DNA from: CAVWCQ01 sp963753545
Lineage (GTDB): Bacteria > Chloroflexota > Anaerolineae > Aggregatilineales > Aggregatilineaceae
Reading direction: 5' to 3'
Length of the DNA stretch: 64,000 nt
NCBI GenBank assembly: GCA_963753545.1
Contig: CAVWCQ010000011.1
Location: forward strand, 868,001-932,000
The notes beneath the pieces were generated by a model. That model was not told the DNA's origin. It was given only the letters and a program-made list of their open reading frames with translations, and did not search any database. A program made the translations under genes and the position numbers. Below, in pieces: positions 17,754-29,400 of this stretch (positions are counted from its first letter, which is position 1; the number at the start of each line of letters is the position of its first letter).

Positions 17754-18287
17754 TTATTGGACAGGATAATCGGAACGATCCTCAATATGCCCGCCCCCAA
17801 TGGCTAGTTCGGTCCACAGTGCCGCAGCCTGTGTCCGCCGCACCTGGAGGACCAGCACCACTTCGCCATCTGCCAGCCTGTTCGCGATATCCTGAAGCAG
17901 AGCAGGCTCAAACCCCAAACCGATCCAGCGCGCGGCCATGTAACCGATCCAACTGCCCAATAAACCGCCGGACACAAAACTGATGCCAAGCACCAATGCC
18001 GCGCCAGCCCCATGAATGTCTAGTGCGCCATACTGTACCGCGCCCAGCGCCATAATCGTCGCGCCCAGCATCATTCCCGATATCCATCCCTCGCGAGCAG
18101 TCACGCTGTTATTATGCACTGAAATCCCGCCGTCCTGAGATCGACTGATGAGCGCCGCGTGTCCAATGTCAAGGTCATCACCCATCCCCTGACTCATCAG
18201 GCGAGCAATGGTTTCATGGAGGGCGCGACGCGAAGGAAAGGTGACAACCAGCACCGCTCTGCGTTTAAAAAATCGATGGACGATCAT
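17754..18287 (-). CDS. Glycine-zipper-like membrane protein, DUF1269-type
   Basis: 177 residues. An N-terminal soluble ferredoxin-like segment (VLVVTFPSRRALHETIARLM) is followed by two Gly-rich membrane helices (MMLGATIMALGAVQYGA; LVLGISFVSGGLLGSWIGYM). A C-terminal soluble strand-helix part (GEVVLVLQVR) completes it. The layout is like DUF1269/general-stress membrane proteins. The ATG at 18287 has AGAGGAAA upstream. It is transcribed away from the HEAT-repeat gene. Function unknown. Confidence 0.65.
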   Translation of the reverse strand: MIVHRFFKRRAVLVVTFPSRRALHETIARLMSQGMGDDLDIGHAALISRSQDGGISVHNNSVTAREGWISGMMLGATIMALGAVQYGALDIHGAGAALVLGISFVSGGLLGSWIGYMAARWIGLGFEPALLQDIANRLADGEVVLVLQVRRTQAAALWTELAIGGGHIEDRSDYPVQ

Positions 18288-18310
18288 TGTTTCCTCTATA
18301 AACAGTCACT

Positions 18311-18338
18311 TTGAGTTTGTCAAAGCTTGTGCCATAAT
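18311..18338 (+). promoter_or_regulatory. Possible promoter for the HEAT-repeat gene
   Basis: TTGAGT at 18311-18316 and CATAAT at 18333-18338 with a 16-base spacer, about 60 bases before the start codon, in the divergent gap between two genes. Confidence 0.35.
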
Positions 18339-18397
18339 CGAGACTAATTCTACGCTGCGCAGTCCATGCGGACGTCAAGCATTAAAGGGCTTAAACT

Positions 18398-19372
18398 GTG
18401 GTGAACACCCGACCCAATATCTGGCAGCTTCAATCGCGTCACGATATCGCAGCCTTGCAGGCGTCATTGAGCCACAGTGATCCTGATGTGCGCAGACGTG
18501 CGGCCCAGGCCCTGCAAACACTCGATGTGGTTCAGGCTGTTCCTGCGCTCAAAACCGCTTTGCAGCAAGAAACAGATACCCAGACACGCGACGTTTTGAA
18601 TAACGTGCTTCATGTTCTGGATCATCGAACCGATATCGAACGCCTGATTCACGAAAAAGATACCAACCGCCTGATCCAGGTGCTTAGAAGCCGCCGCCCC
18701 GAAAATGTTATCGCAGCCGCCCGTGCTCTGGGTAAAATTGGCGACCGGATGGCTGTCGAACCGCTGGTTATTCTCTTTCACGACCCGGCCTCAACGCCTC
18801 GTGTACGCCTGGCTGCTGCCGATGCGCTGCTTGAGTTAAAAAGCGCACCCGCAGTGGTAACTCTGTTAGGAGCGCTTCGCCGTGACTCTGCGCAGGTTCG
18901 CTGTAATGCGGCGGCTGTGTTGGGTCAAATTCAGGCGACGTGGGCCGTTGAACCCCTCGTCGGAGCTTTGGAGGATCCCCATCAGGCAGTGCGCCGTTCG
19001 GCTGCTGTTGCGCTGCGTCGTATCGGTACGCCGGAAGCCGTCGCTGCTCTGCGCGCTCATTTTTCCAGCCGGAAAGAAGAAGCTGCACAGCCTTCAAAGC
19101 GCGATACATTGATTCTGAATGCTGCTCCGGTCGATACGTCGCCCGAAACTCCGCACGCAATTTCGGATCAAACTGTCCATGAGCCTGTGCCCATAACACG
19201 CCCCCCATCGCTGCCCGAAGAACATGCCGAGCCGCCACGCGCTGAGTCTGTGCCGCTGCTGGTGACACCGCCTCATCCTCTGCCGGAGTTGTTGCCGCCC
19301 GAAGAACACCCGTCGCGCCTGATCCGGCCTGTGCATAAATTGATTTCCTTCTTTAAGCGAAGCGACAGCTAA
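18398..19372 (+). CDS. HEAT-repeat (PBS-lyase-type) protein with proline-rich tail
   Basis: 324 residues. About residues 10-225 are five or six HEAT repeats of roughly 31 residues. They show the PBS-lyase pattern DVRRRAAQAL, VIAAARALGKIGD, RVRLAAADAL, QVRCNAAAVLGQI, AVRRSAAVALRRIGT. These form a protein-interaction solenoid. The last ~100 residues are Pro/Glu/Thr-rich and probably disordered. The start is GTG (18398, or the adjacent GTG at 18401); no strong ribosome site is visible. It converges on the DMT transporter gene, leaving 27 bases between stops. Its partner is unknown. Confidence 0.75.
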   Translation: MVNTRPNIWQLQSRHDIAALQASLSHSDPDVRRRAAQALQTLDVVQAVPALKTALQQETDTQTRDVLNNVLHVLDHRTDIERLIHEKDTNRLIQVLRSRRPENVIAAARALGKIGDRMAVEPLVILFHDPASTPRVRLAAADALLELKSAPAVVTLLGALRRDSAQVRCNAAAVLGQIQATWAVEPLVGALEDPHQAVRRSAAVALRRIGTPEAVAALRAHFSSRKEEAAQPSKRDTLILNAAPVDTSPETPHAISDQTVHEPVPITRPPSLPEEHAEPPRAESVPLLVTPPHPLPELLPPEEHPSRLIRPVHKLISFFKRSDS

Positions 19373-19399
19373 CTCGGCGGATCACCAACTGCCAGTATA

Positions 19400-20491
19400 T
19401 CAGCCGGCGACTCTGAGTTCGGCTTTTGTCGTTGGAGTGGCTGGTAAAATACCTAGCAGCGGTTCAGGCCGCAGGGGGCCGTCAGCGCCCATCATGCGCC
19501 GGATGGCGTCGAGTTCGTCCTGTGAAATACCACTATTGCCGAATGCGTGAGTAAAGGCGATCTGCTGGAAAGAGATACTCGCCATGTTGGGCAGCGGCGT
19601 AGCACCCTGTGGAACCTGGAGCTTGTAACGCGCGTCTCCTTGCAGCAGCAGACTGATCAGAAAGGTTGCCACGCCAATCCACTGTAAAACAGCCAATCGT
19701 TCATCTAAAAATACATAGGAGAGTGTCATCGAGACGGCGATTTCGGAAATGGCCAGCAGCGATGTTTGCAGGCTGCCGAGGGTTTTGACGCCGCTGAATA
19801 ACATCAGGCGTGAGAGCGCTGTGGAAATAGATAGCGCAACAATCGCATACATCGCGTCGCTCGTCTGCGGCAGCCAGCGCAGGTCATACGCGGCGCGAGC
19901 CATTACAACCACGACAGCCATAACGGACACGACATAGAGCGTTACTGTCCGGGCGGGCATTTCGTACAGCACGCGCTGGCTCAGAATCACGGTTCCGGCG
20001 AACAGGAGCGCGTTGCCCAACATCAGCCCCACACCCAGCCAGTCAATCGTACCGCGCATTCCTCCTGTGATCAGCAGCAGACCAAAGAGGGCCAGCAGCA
20101 CGCGCACCCCGGTGCGCCATGACAGCGTTTGCCCACCAAGCCGCACAAGCAGCACGACAAAAATAAGATACATGCCGTTGAGTAGTTGTGATAGAGAAGC
20201 GTCGAGGCGGCTTAGCCCGTTATAGTACAGCAGAGAACCGATCCCGTTGACGGTGCCGATCACAGCGCAGCCCAAAAAACCCGCCGTGTAGATGTAAATA
20301 TATTTGCGCCAGAAGATCAGATAAAGAATCCACAAAAAGACAGCGGCCAGCGTCGTTCGAATGGCAGCAAGTGTGAATGGGTCCGAGCCGCCGCGCAGCG
20401 CGATTTTACCAAAGATAGGAGCCAGACCCAGAAACAACGGCGACAACAAAGCCGCGTTCAGGGATTTTGAATGCTCAAGCTGCTCGGACAT
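19400..20491 (-). CDS. DMT-superfamily (EamA) transporter with soluble C-terminal extension
   Basis: 363 residues. Two EamA halves make about ten membrane helices, starting LLSPLFLGLAPIFGKIALRG and ending near FLISLLLQ. About 70 further residues are soluble (INDEL-like start SISFQQIAFTHAFGNSG), longer than usual for the family. Substrate unknown; relatives export amino acids or metabolites. It is the last gene of the long minus-strand signalling cluster, 16 bases after the REC-histidine kinase. It may be under the same transcript and could export a signal or metabolite linked to the PLP enzyme upstream, but this is speculation. Confidence 0.8.
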   Translation of the reverse strand: MSEQLEHSKSLNAALLSPLFLGLAPIFGKIALRGGSDPFTLAAIRTTLAAVFLWILYLIFWRKYIYIYTAGFLGCAVIGTVNGIGSLLYYNGLSRLDASLSQLLNGMYLIFVVLLVRLGGQTLSWRTGVRVLLALFGLLLITGGMRGTIDWLGVGLMLGNALLFAGTVILSQRVLYEMPARTVTLYVVSVMAVVVVMARAAYDLRWLPQTSDAMYAIVALSISTALSRLMLFSGVKTLGSLQTSLLAISEIAVSMTLSYVFLDERLAVLQWIGVATFLISLLLQGDARYKLQVPQGATPLPNMASISFQQIAFTHAFGNSGISQDELDAIRRMMGADGPLRPEPLLGILPATPTTKAELRVAG

Positions 20492-20507
20492 AAATCATAC
20501 GAAGGCT

Positions 20508-21776
20508 CTATAGAAATGTGCGGCGAATATTACCGGGCACGTTGGCCTGGAACGGGAGTTGGATAAAGAACGTACTGCCCAGAAGCCGCTTTTCGTCCCG
20601 CCCCTCGCTTTCAACCCATATTTTGCCGCCGTGTGCCTCAACGATCCCGCGAGTGATTGCTAATCCCAATCCCAGCCCACCACCTCGAAACGCTGTTTTG
20701 CTCGTAGAGTGAAGCTGCGTATCACCTGCGGTGTAGAACCGCTCAAAAATATACTGTTGATCGGCGGGTTCGATGCCAATTCCCGTGTCCTTGACGCTGA
20801 TTGTGACTGCGTCCCGGCTGGTTTTCGCCTGGAGCGTGATAGTTCCGCCGTCGGGCGTGTATTTGATCCCGTTGCCTACCAGATTGCCTAAAGCCAGTTC
20901 CAGGAGAGCCAGGTCCCCATAAAACTGCGTGGGCCATCCATCCTGCTTGTAATTTAAGGTCAGATTGCGTTGTTGGAGCACTTGTTCGTAGCCATTGACG
21001 ACGCGCTTAGCTGCTTCGCCCAGGTTGGCATTGGCCAGTTTCAGGTCGATGCGCCCCGATGCGATGCGCGAGACGGTAATGATCTCGCTGATGACTGCAT
21101 GCAGCCGTTCAACAGAATCGACCAACCCCTGCAAACAGGCTTTGGCCTCTGGGTCCTGGGCTATAAGCTGTTTGATACCAGGGGAGCTTTGAACCAGGGC
21201 GCTGTAGCCATAAACCGTGGTCAGCGGCGTACGTAGTTCGTGTGCGGTAAGCTGCACAAAATCGTCCTTGATGCGATCCATGCGCCGCAAGTCACGGTTG
21301 CTGACCTCTAACTCGCGGACAGTGCCTTCCAGCCGTTCGACCAGTTCCTGGTTATAAGCGCGCTGGGCTGTTTGCAGGGTTTGCATATCGACGGCGTCCT
21401 GCCGCCCCTTCAGATATTCTTCGATCTTCGTCGTGAGCGTCGTAATATCGACAGGCTTGGTCAGATAACCCGTCACTCCGGCGACAAACGTTTTATCTCG
21501 CTCCATTTCGTGGCTTTGCGCAGTGAGGGCCACAATAGGTACGGTGCTCAGGCGTGGATCGGCACGCAGCCGAACCGTGATATCGCGCCCACTCATATCC
21601 GGCAGGTTGATATCCGTCAGAATCAGATCGGGCTTATGCTTCTTGGCGAGATCGATACCTTCGAGGGCGCGGCTGGCAATCAGTACACGATATCCCGAAT
21701 ACGTTAACACACGTTGGATCAGAACCCGGCTTGCCTCGTCGTCTTCAATGTACAGAATCGTGACCTGTTCAGTCAT
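20508..21776 (-). CDS. Hybrid REC-histidine kinase (soluble)
   Basis: 422 residues. An N-terminal receiver (about 4-122) has acidic pocket IEDDE, phosphoacceptor DLILTDINLPDMSG, ALTA and YLTKPV. A coiled coil (about 130-175) links it to HisKA with the phosphorylated His in QLTAHELRTPL. The HATPase domain follows, with N box LGNLVGNGIKYTP, G1 VKDTGIGIEP and G2 GGGLGLGLAITR. There are no membrane segments, so kinase activity is probably tuned by phosphorylation of the N-terminal receiver, for example from the giant upstream kinase. It starts 27 bases after the PLP-REC gene. Confidence 0.9.
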   Translation of the reverse strand: MTEQVTILYIEDDEASRVLIQRVLTYSGYRVLIASRALEGIDLAKKHKPDLILTDINLPDMSGRDITVRLRADPRLSTVPIVALTAQSHEMERDKTFVAGVTGYLTKPVDITTLTTKIEEYLKGRQDAVDMQTLQTAQRAYNQELVERLEGTVRELEVSNRDLRRMDRIKDDFVQLTAHELRTPLTTVYGYSALVQSSPGIKQLIAQDPEAKACLQGLVDSVERLHAVISEIITVSRIASGRIDLKLANANLGEAAKRVVNGYEQVLQQRNLTLNYKQDGWPTQFYGDLALLELALGNLVGNGIKYTPDGGTITLQAKTSRDAVTISVKDTGIGIEPADQQYIFERFYTAGDTQLHSTSKTAFRGGGLGLGLAITRGIVEAHGGKIWVESEGRDEKRLLGSTFFIQLPFQANVPGNIRRTFL

Positions 21777-21803
21777 TTAGGGTTTGTCCTGCCAGAAATT
21801 TAA

Positions 21804-23444
21804 TTAAAGCGAGCGAATGATGCTTTGCAGCAGTGCTTCGTCCACGAATCCACCTTTTTGCAGCAGCGCTTCAATCTGCCCGCTCAGGCGTTCACGCTCA
21901 CGCGGGGTCAGCTCTTTAGCTGTCAGAACAATGATCGGAATCCGGCTCAGTTCTGGATCGGATTTCAGTTCGTCAATCACTGCGAAGCCGTCCACGCCGG
22001 GCATCATCAAATCGGTAATAACCACGTCTGGTTTCAGCCGCCGCACCAGATCAATACCCTGCGCGCCATCCGAAGCCATTTCGACCTGATAGGATCCGCG
22101 TGTATGCAGGATGCGGCTGATCAAGCGCGCCGCATCTTCATTATCTTCGATTACGACAATCCGGCTAATTGAGCTTTCGACCTGTTCCAACGCGGAAAGC
22201 AGCCCTTCTTCAGGGAGCTTGAGCGAATGTTTGCCCGCGTCTACCTGCCGTGCCCATTGTTCGCCCAGAATGTGTTTTTCCACGGGTGACGTGTGCCCGG
22301 AACAGTTGACCACAATCACATCATCCGGTTTCAGCACGCCGCTGCGTACCATCTTAAACAATCCGGCAAACGTGACCGCTGTCGCCGGTTCGACTGACAG
22401 CCCATCAACGCGGGCCAGCAGGCGCATGGCTTCAAATGCCTCTTCATCGCTGGCGCTCTCGGCTGCCCCGCCATATTTCTGCATCACTTCCCACAGCCAT
22501 TCATAGGCGCGGCCCGGCTGCCCGGTGCTGAGTGTGGCAATCAGCGTCTGCGGGTTTTCAACCGGTACGGCGATACGCTGCCCGGCTTTGTAGGCGTTGA
22601 CCATGGGCGCGCAGCCGGAAGATTGGACGATGCCAATAGCGGGCACTTTGTCGGCCAAACCCAGGTGCATTAATTCCTCAAAGCCCTTTGCCACGCCAAT
22701 CGGCCCCATGCCGCCGCTCACGCCCTGAATAAACCAATCCGGGGCGCGCCACTCCAAATCCTCGGCGATCTCATAGGCCATCGTCTTCATACTCTCAATG
22801 GCGGCAATGCTCTTGATGCCCCGATCCAAAAAGAGATTGCGTGACTGGGCAAAACGGGCAGCAACCGCTTTGGTGGCGTCATACGTGCCGGTCACTTTGA
22901 TGACCTCGGCCCCATAGATCGCCACTTCGCGCATTTTTTCGCTGGGAACCTGGCTCGTCAAAAATGCCCAGAGTTTGATCCCGGCCCGCGCCGCGTAGGC
23001 CGCGTAAGCAATGGCAACATTGCCTGTCGAGGAGACTACCGCTTCCTCTACGCCCATCTCGCGCAGGACCGATATCGCCACTGATGCCTGGCGGTCTTTA
23101 AACGATCCGGTTGGCCCCTGGCGCTCGTCTTTGATGTAGAGATTTTTCAGGCCGAGCATCACGCCCAGGTGCTGCGCCTTGAGCATCGGTGTGCCGCCCT
23201 CACCCATCGTGACAATATAATCGGTGTTACGCAGCGGCAGCAGTTCGTGGTAACGCCACACGCCTGGTTTGCGGCGGATAATCTGTTCGCGCCAGTTTGC
23301 CCGGCGCAAGGCGTCCAGGTCATAGCGCGCCGCCAGGATATTTTCACCACAACGAGGGCAGGTGGTTTGCCTGCCCTCATAATTCATGGTATGCCCGCAG
23401 TTGGTACATTCCAATACAATTTGCTTGGTCAACGGCGTACTCAA
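21804..23444 (-). CDS. Threonine-synthase-like PLP enzyme fused to a REC domain
   Basis: 546 residues. It has an N-terminal zinc ribbon (CTNCG..CPRCG) and a fold-type II PLP domain (about 60-405) with the lysine loop GPTGSFKDRQA and STGNVAIAYAAYAARAG. SGGMGPIGVAKGF takes the place of the usual phosphate loop, and VNCSGHTSPVEKH follows. After about 20 linker residues comes a receiver domain (about 427-546) with VIEDNEDA, phosphoacceptor ITDLMMPGVDG, VLTA and LQKGG. The enzyme part most resembles threonine synthase (O-phosphohomoserine to threonine), but the loop changes leave specificity open. The start is TTG at 23444, two bases beyond the upstream gene's stop, so translation is probably coupled. 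A metabolic enzyme joined to a receiver in a kinase operon is unusual. Confidence 0.85.
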   Translation of the reverse strand: MSTPLTKQIVLECTNCGHTMNYEGRQTTCPRCGENILAARYDLDALRRANWREQIIRRKPGVWRYHELLPLRNTDYIVTMGEGGTPMLKAQHLGVMLGLKNLYIKDERQGPTGSFKDRQASVAISVLREMGVEEAVVSSTGNVAIAYAAYAARAGIKLWAFLTSQVPSEKMREVAIYGAEVIKVTGTYDATKAVAARFAQSRNLFLDRGIKSIAAIESMKTMAYEIAEDLEWRAPDWFIQGVSGGMGPIGVAKGFEELMHLGLADKVPAIGIVQSSGCAPMVNAYKAGQRIAVPVENPQTLIATLSTGQPGRAYEWLWEVMQKYGGAAESASDEEAFEAMRLLARVDGLSVEPATAVTFAGLFKMVRSGVLKPDDVIVVNCSGHTSPVEKHILGEQWARQVDAGKHSLKLPEEGLLSALEQVESSISRIVVIEDNEDAARLISRILHTRGSYQVEMASDGAQGIDLVRRLKPDVVITDLMMPGVDGFAVIDELKSDPELSRIPIIVLTAKELTPRERERLSGQIEALLQKGGFVDEALLQSIIRSL

Positions 23445-23445
23445 A

Positions 23446-26400
23446 TCAGTTCTGACTCCCTGCTGTCTTCAAGCGTGTTTCAATCTGCTGAAGCAGTTGA
23501 TGCTCGTCTAAATCATCCTTACGATAAACATCCAGCATTTGCAGGGCGGCGCGTTCGTCCGGGTTAATATCTTCCGCTGTCAACACCAGCACCGGAATAT
23601 TCGCCATCCGTTCTTCATGAGCGCATTGCCTCGATCACGCCGAAACCATCAATGCCCGGCATGCGCAGATCGAGAATAACCAGTTCGATGCGTGGATCCT
23701 GCCACATCAGGTCAATTGCCTGCTGGCCCGAGGTCGCCTCCAGTATAAGATATTGCTGTGCGGCCTCCAAAGATTCGCGGAAAAGGCGTACGCTGTCCGG
23801 CTTATCATCCACGATCAGGATGTGCTGGCGGTTATACTCGCCTTCAATGCGGCGCACGGCGTTTAACAGTTGGTCTTCAGAGAACGGCTTCACGAGATAA
23901 TCCGCCGCTCCCATGCGGAACCCGCGTTCCGTGTCGTTCTGGATGCTGCACAAAATCACCGGAGTATGGAAGGTTTCGCTCAAGTCCTTCAGGTGCTGGA
24001 GCACATCCCAGCCGTCGCGGGTGGGCATATTCACGTCAAGCAATACGACGCATGGATGGTAGGCGATCACCAGTTCTTCAACATCTTCGGGGTGGATCGT
24101 CCCCATCACTTCGTAGCCATCACGCGCCAGATAGCGCCGGTAGAGATTGATTACTTCGACATCATCTTCCACAACCAGCACGATCCGGTCTGGCATGGAC
24201 GGGTCTCCCGCCGCATTCATGGAGATATTTTCAAGCGGTACGGTGACTGGCTTTGAGATAGGTTTCTGTTCTGCCTGTTCCTCTTCCACGGGCAGCGGCG
24301 CGGTCGGCACAATGATGCTGAACGTCGTGCCAACATTGATCTGGCTGTTGAGCCAGATCCGCCCGCCTTGCATTTCGGTCAGTGACTTAGCAAGCGGCAG
24401 GCCCATGCCTGTTCCTTCGTGGGCGCGGGTTGTCGAGTTATCAAGCTGCTGGAACGGCTCAAAGAGCAGTCCCATATCTTTTTCAGCAATACCAATTCCC
24501 GTATCGGTTACCGACACCTGAATAAATGTCTGGTCATTTTCGATGACCGGGAAGGCTGACAACGTGATACTTCCCTGTTGAGTGAACTTGCTCGCATTCG
24601 AGACAAGATTGAGCAGAATCTGGCGCGTGCGGAATTCATCGCCGTAGGCATCGGGCAGATTTTCGGCGATCTCCGTATAGAGCCGGATGGGTTTATCCCG
24701 CGTGAGGCCCACCGCTGTAGACATCACGCCGTGAATCACATCCTGAAGCTTGAAGTAACCGAAAGACAGGTCCATCTTACCTGCTTCGATCTTGGCCTGG
24801 TCCAGGATATCGTTGACCAGTCCCAGCAGGTGCTTGCCACTTTCGTAGATCGTATTGAGGTCCTGTTCCTGCATGTCGGTCATCGGGCCGTCGATGCCCT
24901 TCAAGATGACACGCGAGAAGCCGATGATCGAGTTGAGCGGCGTGCGCAGTTCGTGGCTCATCGCCGCCAGGAAGTTGGTCTTCAGGCGGTCCACTTCCAG
25001 CAGCCGTTCGTTTGCTTCCTGAACTTCGCGCAGCAGCCGCGAGTTCTGAATGATGGCTGCCAGCGATCCACTGAGCGTTTGCAGCAGCCGTAGATCATGT
25101 TCCTCGAATGAGCCGAGCTGCGTGCTCTCGACCAGCAGCACACCGGCCAGTATGCCTGCTGTGCGCAGTGGTACAGCCATCGCGGAACGGACATCCGCGC
25201 TTGTTTGTCCGCAGCGCGGATCGGCGGCTACATCCGGAATAACCGCTGCTTCATTATTCAGAGCGACCCATCCCACCAGGCCCAGGTCGAGCGATACAGG
25301 GGCAAATTCAGTCGTGTGTTTGTCGCCCCGCGTCTCCGCCCACGGCAGCGCCCTGGAAGACAAACTGCCCGGTTTCGTCCATGAGATAAATGCTGGCATG
25401 GGTCACAGCTAAGGTGGCGCGCAGTGTTTCCACTGTCTGGCGCAGGGAGTCTTCCAGGTCAGACGACGAGGCCGCTGCCGTTGTAACGTTGAACAGGAAG
25501 GACATTTCCTCGGCGCGCTGTTCAGATAATTCAAACAGCCGGGCATTATCGATAGCCGTGGCGACAAGGTCAGCCAGCGGTGCCAGTACGCGCGTGTCTT
25601 CTTCGGTAAACGCGCCGGACTGGTTGCTCTGCACGTCCAGCGCCCCTACGATCTGTCCTCTGGCGATCAGCGGCAGGGCCATTTCCGAGCGCGTATTGGG
25701 CAGATAAGGGTTCGGTTTGTGCACAACTCTGGCATCGGCAGTGTCCAGCGCCACCTGGGGCTGCCCGGTCAGTGTGACCTGCCCGATCACCGAGCGCGAT
25801 CCGACTGGGAGGCTGTGCCGGACCGACAGCAGTTTCTGCCCGGCTTCTCCCGTCGAGGCGACGAGATTGGCCTGTGCCGCGTCTTCACTGATCATGAATA
25901 TCTGGACATGGTCATAACTAAATGAGTCGCGAATCCGGTTGACAACCTGTGGCAGCAGTTGGTCAAGCTGTAAGATCGAGGTTACGGCGCGGCTGATTTC
26001 GGCGGCAGTGCTCAACTGGCGGGCGCGGAGTTGTGCCTGCTGGTAAAGGCGGTTGTTTTCCAGCGATACCGCTGCCTGATCTGCCAGCGATTGATAAATG
26101 CGGGCTTCGTTGGGAGCGCTCTGCCGGGGTGCTTCCATGCCCAACAAAATCGCGCCCAGGTAACGCTCGCCCATGCGCAGTGGAACAAAGACCGCCGAGC
26201 CAATATTGAGCAAATCGAAGACACGGCGAGCGTACTCGTTCAGATCGGAATGAGATCGAATGTCATCGAAGAACAATACTTCATTGGCGCGCAGTTCACT
26301 GAAGAACGGGAACTGGTTGGCCGGGTAACGTTTTCCCGTCAGGTTGCCTGTTGGACTCTTGCCCCAGGTTGCCGCTACTTCGACAGCCGCATAGGGCGTA

Positions 26401-29400
26401 TCCCAGTCTTCACCTAGCAACAAATAGAGAGAGGCATGGCACGCTGGCGAGGACTTGGGAACAGCATGGTTCACAAAGGCCAGCAGGATATCGGTTGAAT
26501 TCTGGGCATTGGCGATGACCCGGCTTGCCTGGTACAGCACCGCCGTATCTTGCAGCGCCTGGGCTGTGCGTCGTAGAAGCTGCTGGTTTTCGACATTGAT
26601 CGCGACCTGATCGGCCAGCGTAACCATAAACCGCCGCTGCTCAGTAGAGAGTGTCTGTCCGCTGCTAAAGCCAATCCATATCCAGCCGTTTGTATGATCG
26701 CGCACATTCAACGGGAAGCTGGCGAGAGTCGTCAACCCGGCAGCAGTAAGATAGCGCGCCATCTCAGCCGACGTGTTTGCGGAACTGATAATCAGAGGCT
26801 GTGCTCCAAACAAGGGGCCAACCAGCGGATTTTGATAATCTGGCGTTAGTTCTTTGGGGTGGCAGGCGACCAGGGCCATCAGGTCTGATGATAACTCATC
26901 GGCGCTGAGGAAAATGGCAATCTGATCCGGAGCAACGGTATTCACCTGTTTCAGGGTTGTTTGCAGAAGCTCACCCATCTCCGCCGCGCTTGCAATCGAG
27001 CGGCTGGCTTCATAAAGCAGCGTGGTTTCGCGCAGACTGCCTTGCAGCGCCTGTTCCAGTTCTTGCAGCTCCGTGATATCCTGAAACGCTCCGACGACGG
27101 CGGAAATGTGACCGTCGCTGTCACGAATGGGCGCAGCGTGTGCCAGTACCGAAATCTCCTTGCCCTCGGGTAGCAGAATCAGCATATCGTCTACAAAGGC
27201 CGGTGCGCCGCTGCTAAAAACCTGGCTGAGCGGCCATTCCTCACGGGGGTAGGGTTGGCGCAAATCGGCACGCAGGATCGGATAGAGTGTCGAGTCCTGA
27301 GACGGTCCCGGTTTCAGACCTAACAGATTTTGCAGACTCTCGTTGGAGAGCAGTACTTCGCCATTGGCGTTCATGACCAGGATGCCCGTTGGCATCGTAT
27401 CAACAATCGTTTGCAGATTCTGGCGTTCGCTTTCGGCTTGTTCAAACAAGCGCCGGTTTTCGGTAGCAACGGCAACCTGGCTGGTTAAAGTAGCAGCGAG
27501 TTGGATATCGCGTTCATCCAGGTTCGGTTCGTCGAGGCCGCGCCCTACCATCAGAACGCCGACCATCTCTGCCCCGATCTTCACGGGCATGGCAATGTAT
27601 TTGCCCCACAGGTTTACCTCGTCTGCGCTCATATCAGCGACAACCGGGTGATCGGCGGGATCGTTCACCAGGACAATTTCTTCAATTCGCGCCGCTTCAG
27701 CCAGGGCATTCCGTCCCTCTTGCATCTGAATGAGGTCCGGCAGGTCGGGGTGTGATGCAGTCACCTGGCGCAATGCCGTCCCATTATCGGTCAGCAGTCC
27801 AAACCACCAGCGGTTATAGTGGCCTGGTCCGGCAACGGCCTGGAACAGATTGTGCAGCCCCGTTTCATAATCGCCTCCGATCTGGCTGGCAAGCTGGCCC
27901 GCTTCGGCCAGGGCACGTGCCCGGCGAGCTTCAGACTGTGCCTCGTCAAACAGGCGACGGTTTTCAATCGTGATAGCCAGTTGGTCCGAGAGTGCGCTGG
28001 CAAAGTTCACATAGGCCATGTCAAACGCCCCGGTGCGTTGGCTGCTGCAAACCAGCATTCCGAACCAGCGTCCGCCCGCGTTCAGGGGAACGAGCACAGC
28101 GCTGCGCGCATGATGGGCTTTTAAGCGACCAGAAAGTGGGTGGTTGGCGGGTAGGTCACGGCTGACTCTGCTTATCAGCATCGGTCGGTCCGAAGGGAGA
28201 GTGGGTTCCTCCAGCGGGTCCGGCGGCGCGAGGCGCACACGGTCGGGCAAAGGGTCGGCTGGATTCTGCCGGTTCCACGTATAAACACTTTCCAGGTACT
28301 GCGCCAGGACGGGGTCCGGACCGGACAGCAGTAATTCGATCCGATCCACATAGGAAACGGTGTTGAGCTGCTCGACCACCAACCCATAGATCGTTTCCAG
28401 GTCGGGAGTGCTGGTTACCGCGCGCGACGTTTCATAGAGGCGCTCCGTTTCGGCAAGGGCGCGCTGTGTTTGCTCAAAAAGCCGGGCGTTTTCAATGGCC
28501 AGGGCCACGCGTTCGGCAACGGCTTCAATCAGTACCTGGTCATCGGCAGAGATGTCGGTATCTTGATCCAGAGCCGCGATCAGTGTGCCAATCGTCTCGC
28601 CGCGCACCTGGATAGGAACCTCGGTCTGATTGGGGATCAATTTTGGCCCTTTGGACCGATCCAGTGCCTTGATCTTTCGCCAGTCATAGACATATCCGCC
28701 CTGGCTGCCCGGTCGAGATTCCAAAAATTCCTGCCATGCCGAGCGGGTTAATTGGCGGTTCAGAACGTCAATTTCGCGAACGCGTTTTTCCGACTCCGAC
28801 AGCAGACGCGCGTTTTCGATGGCAATGGCAAGCTGGTCGCTCAGCACTTTAAAAACCTGGATCATTTCGGGCGTAAATACATCCAGCAAGACGCTCTGCA
28901 CATCCAGCGCCCCGATCACCCGGTCTTCAATGGTCAGGGGAACCGCCATCTCTGCCCGTGTATTGGGCAGCAAGGGGTTAGGTCTCCAGGGCACTTCCCC
29001 TTTTCTCGTATCCGAGGCGATCACCGTCTGCTTGCGGGCCGTCACGCGCCCGATAACAGAATCGGATCCGACTTGTAAGCGGTGTCCGGCGGCCAGCAGC
29101 GTTTTACCTGCTTCTCCGGTACTGGCAACCAGCACCGCAAATTGTCCCACATCATCCAGCAGGAAAATCTGCGCATGGTAGATCACCTCGAAGCGGCTGC
29201 GAATCTGCTCAACCGTTTCGCTGAGCAGTAGATCAATATCGCGCAGGCTGGTGGCGATACGCCCGATTTCAGACGTGATCGCCAGGTCGCGGGTGCGATC
29301 CCGGACACGGTTCTCAACATCCTGCGTGGTTTCGGCGAGTTGATTCGCAAGCTTCTGGATCATCTCGATCAGATCACCCAGTTCGGCAATATCATCTCCC

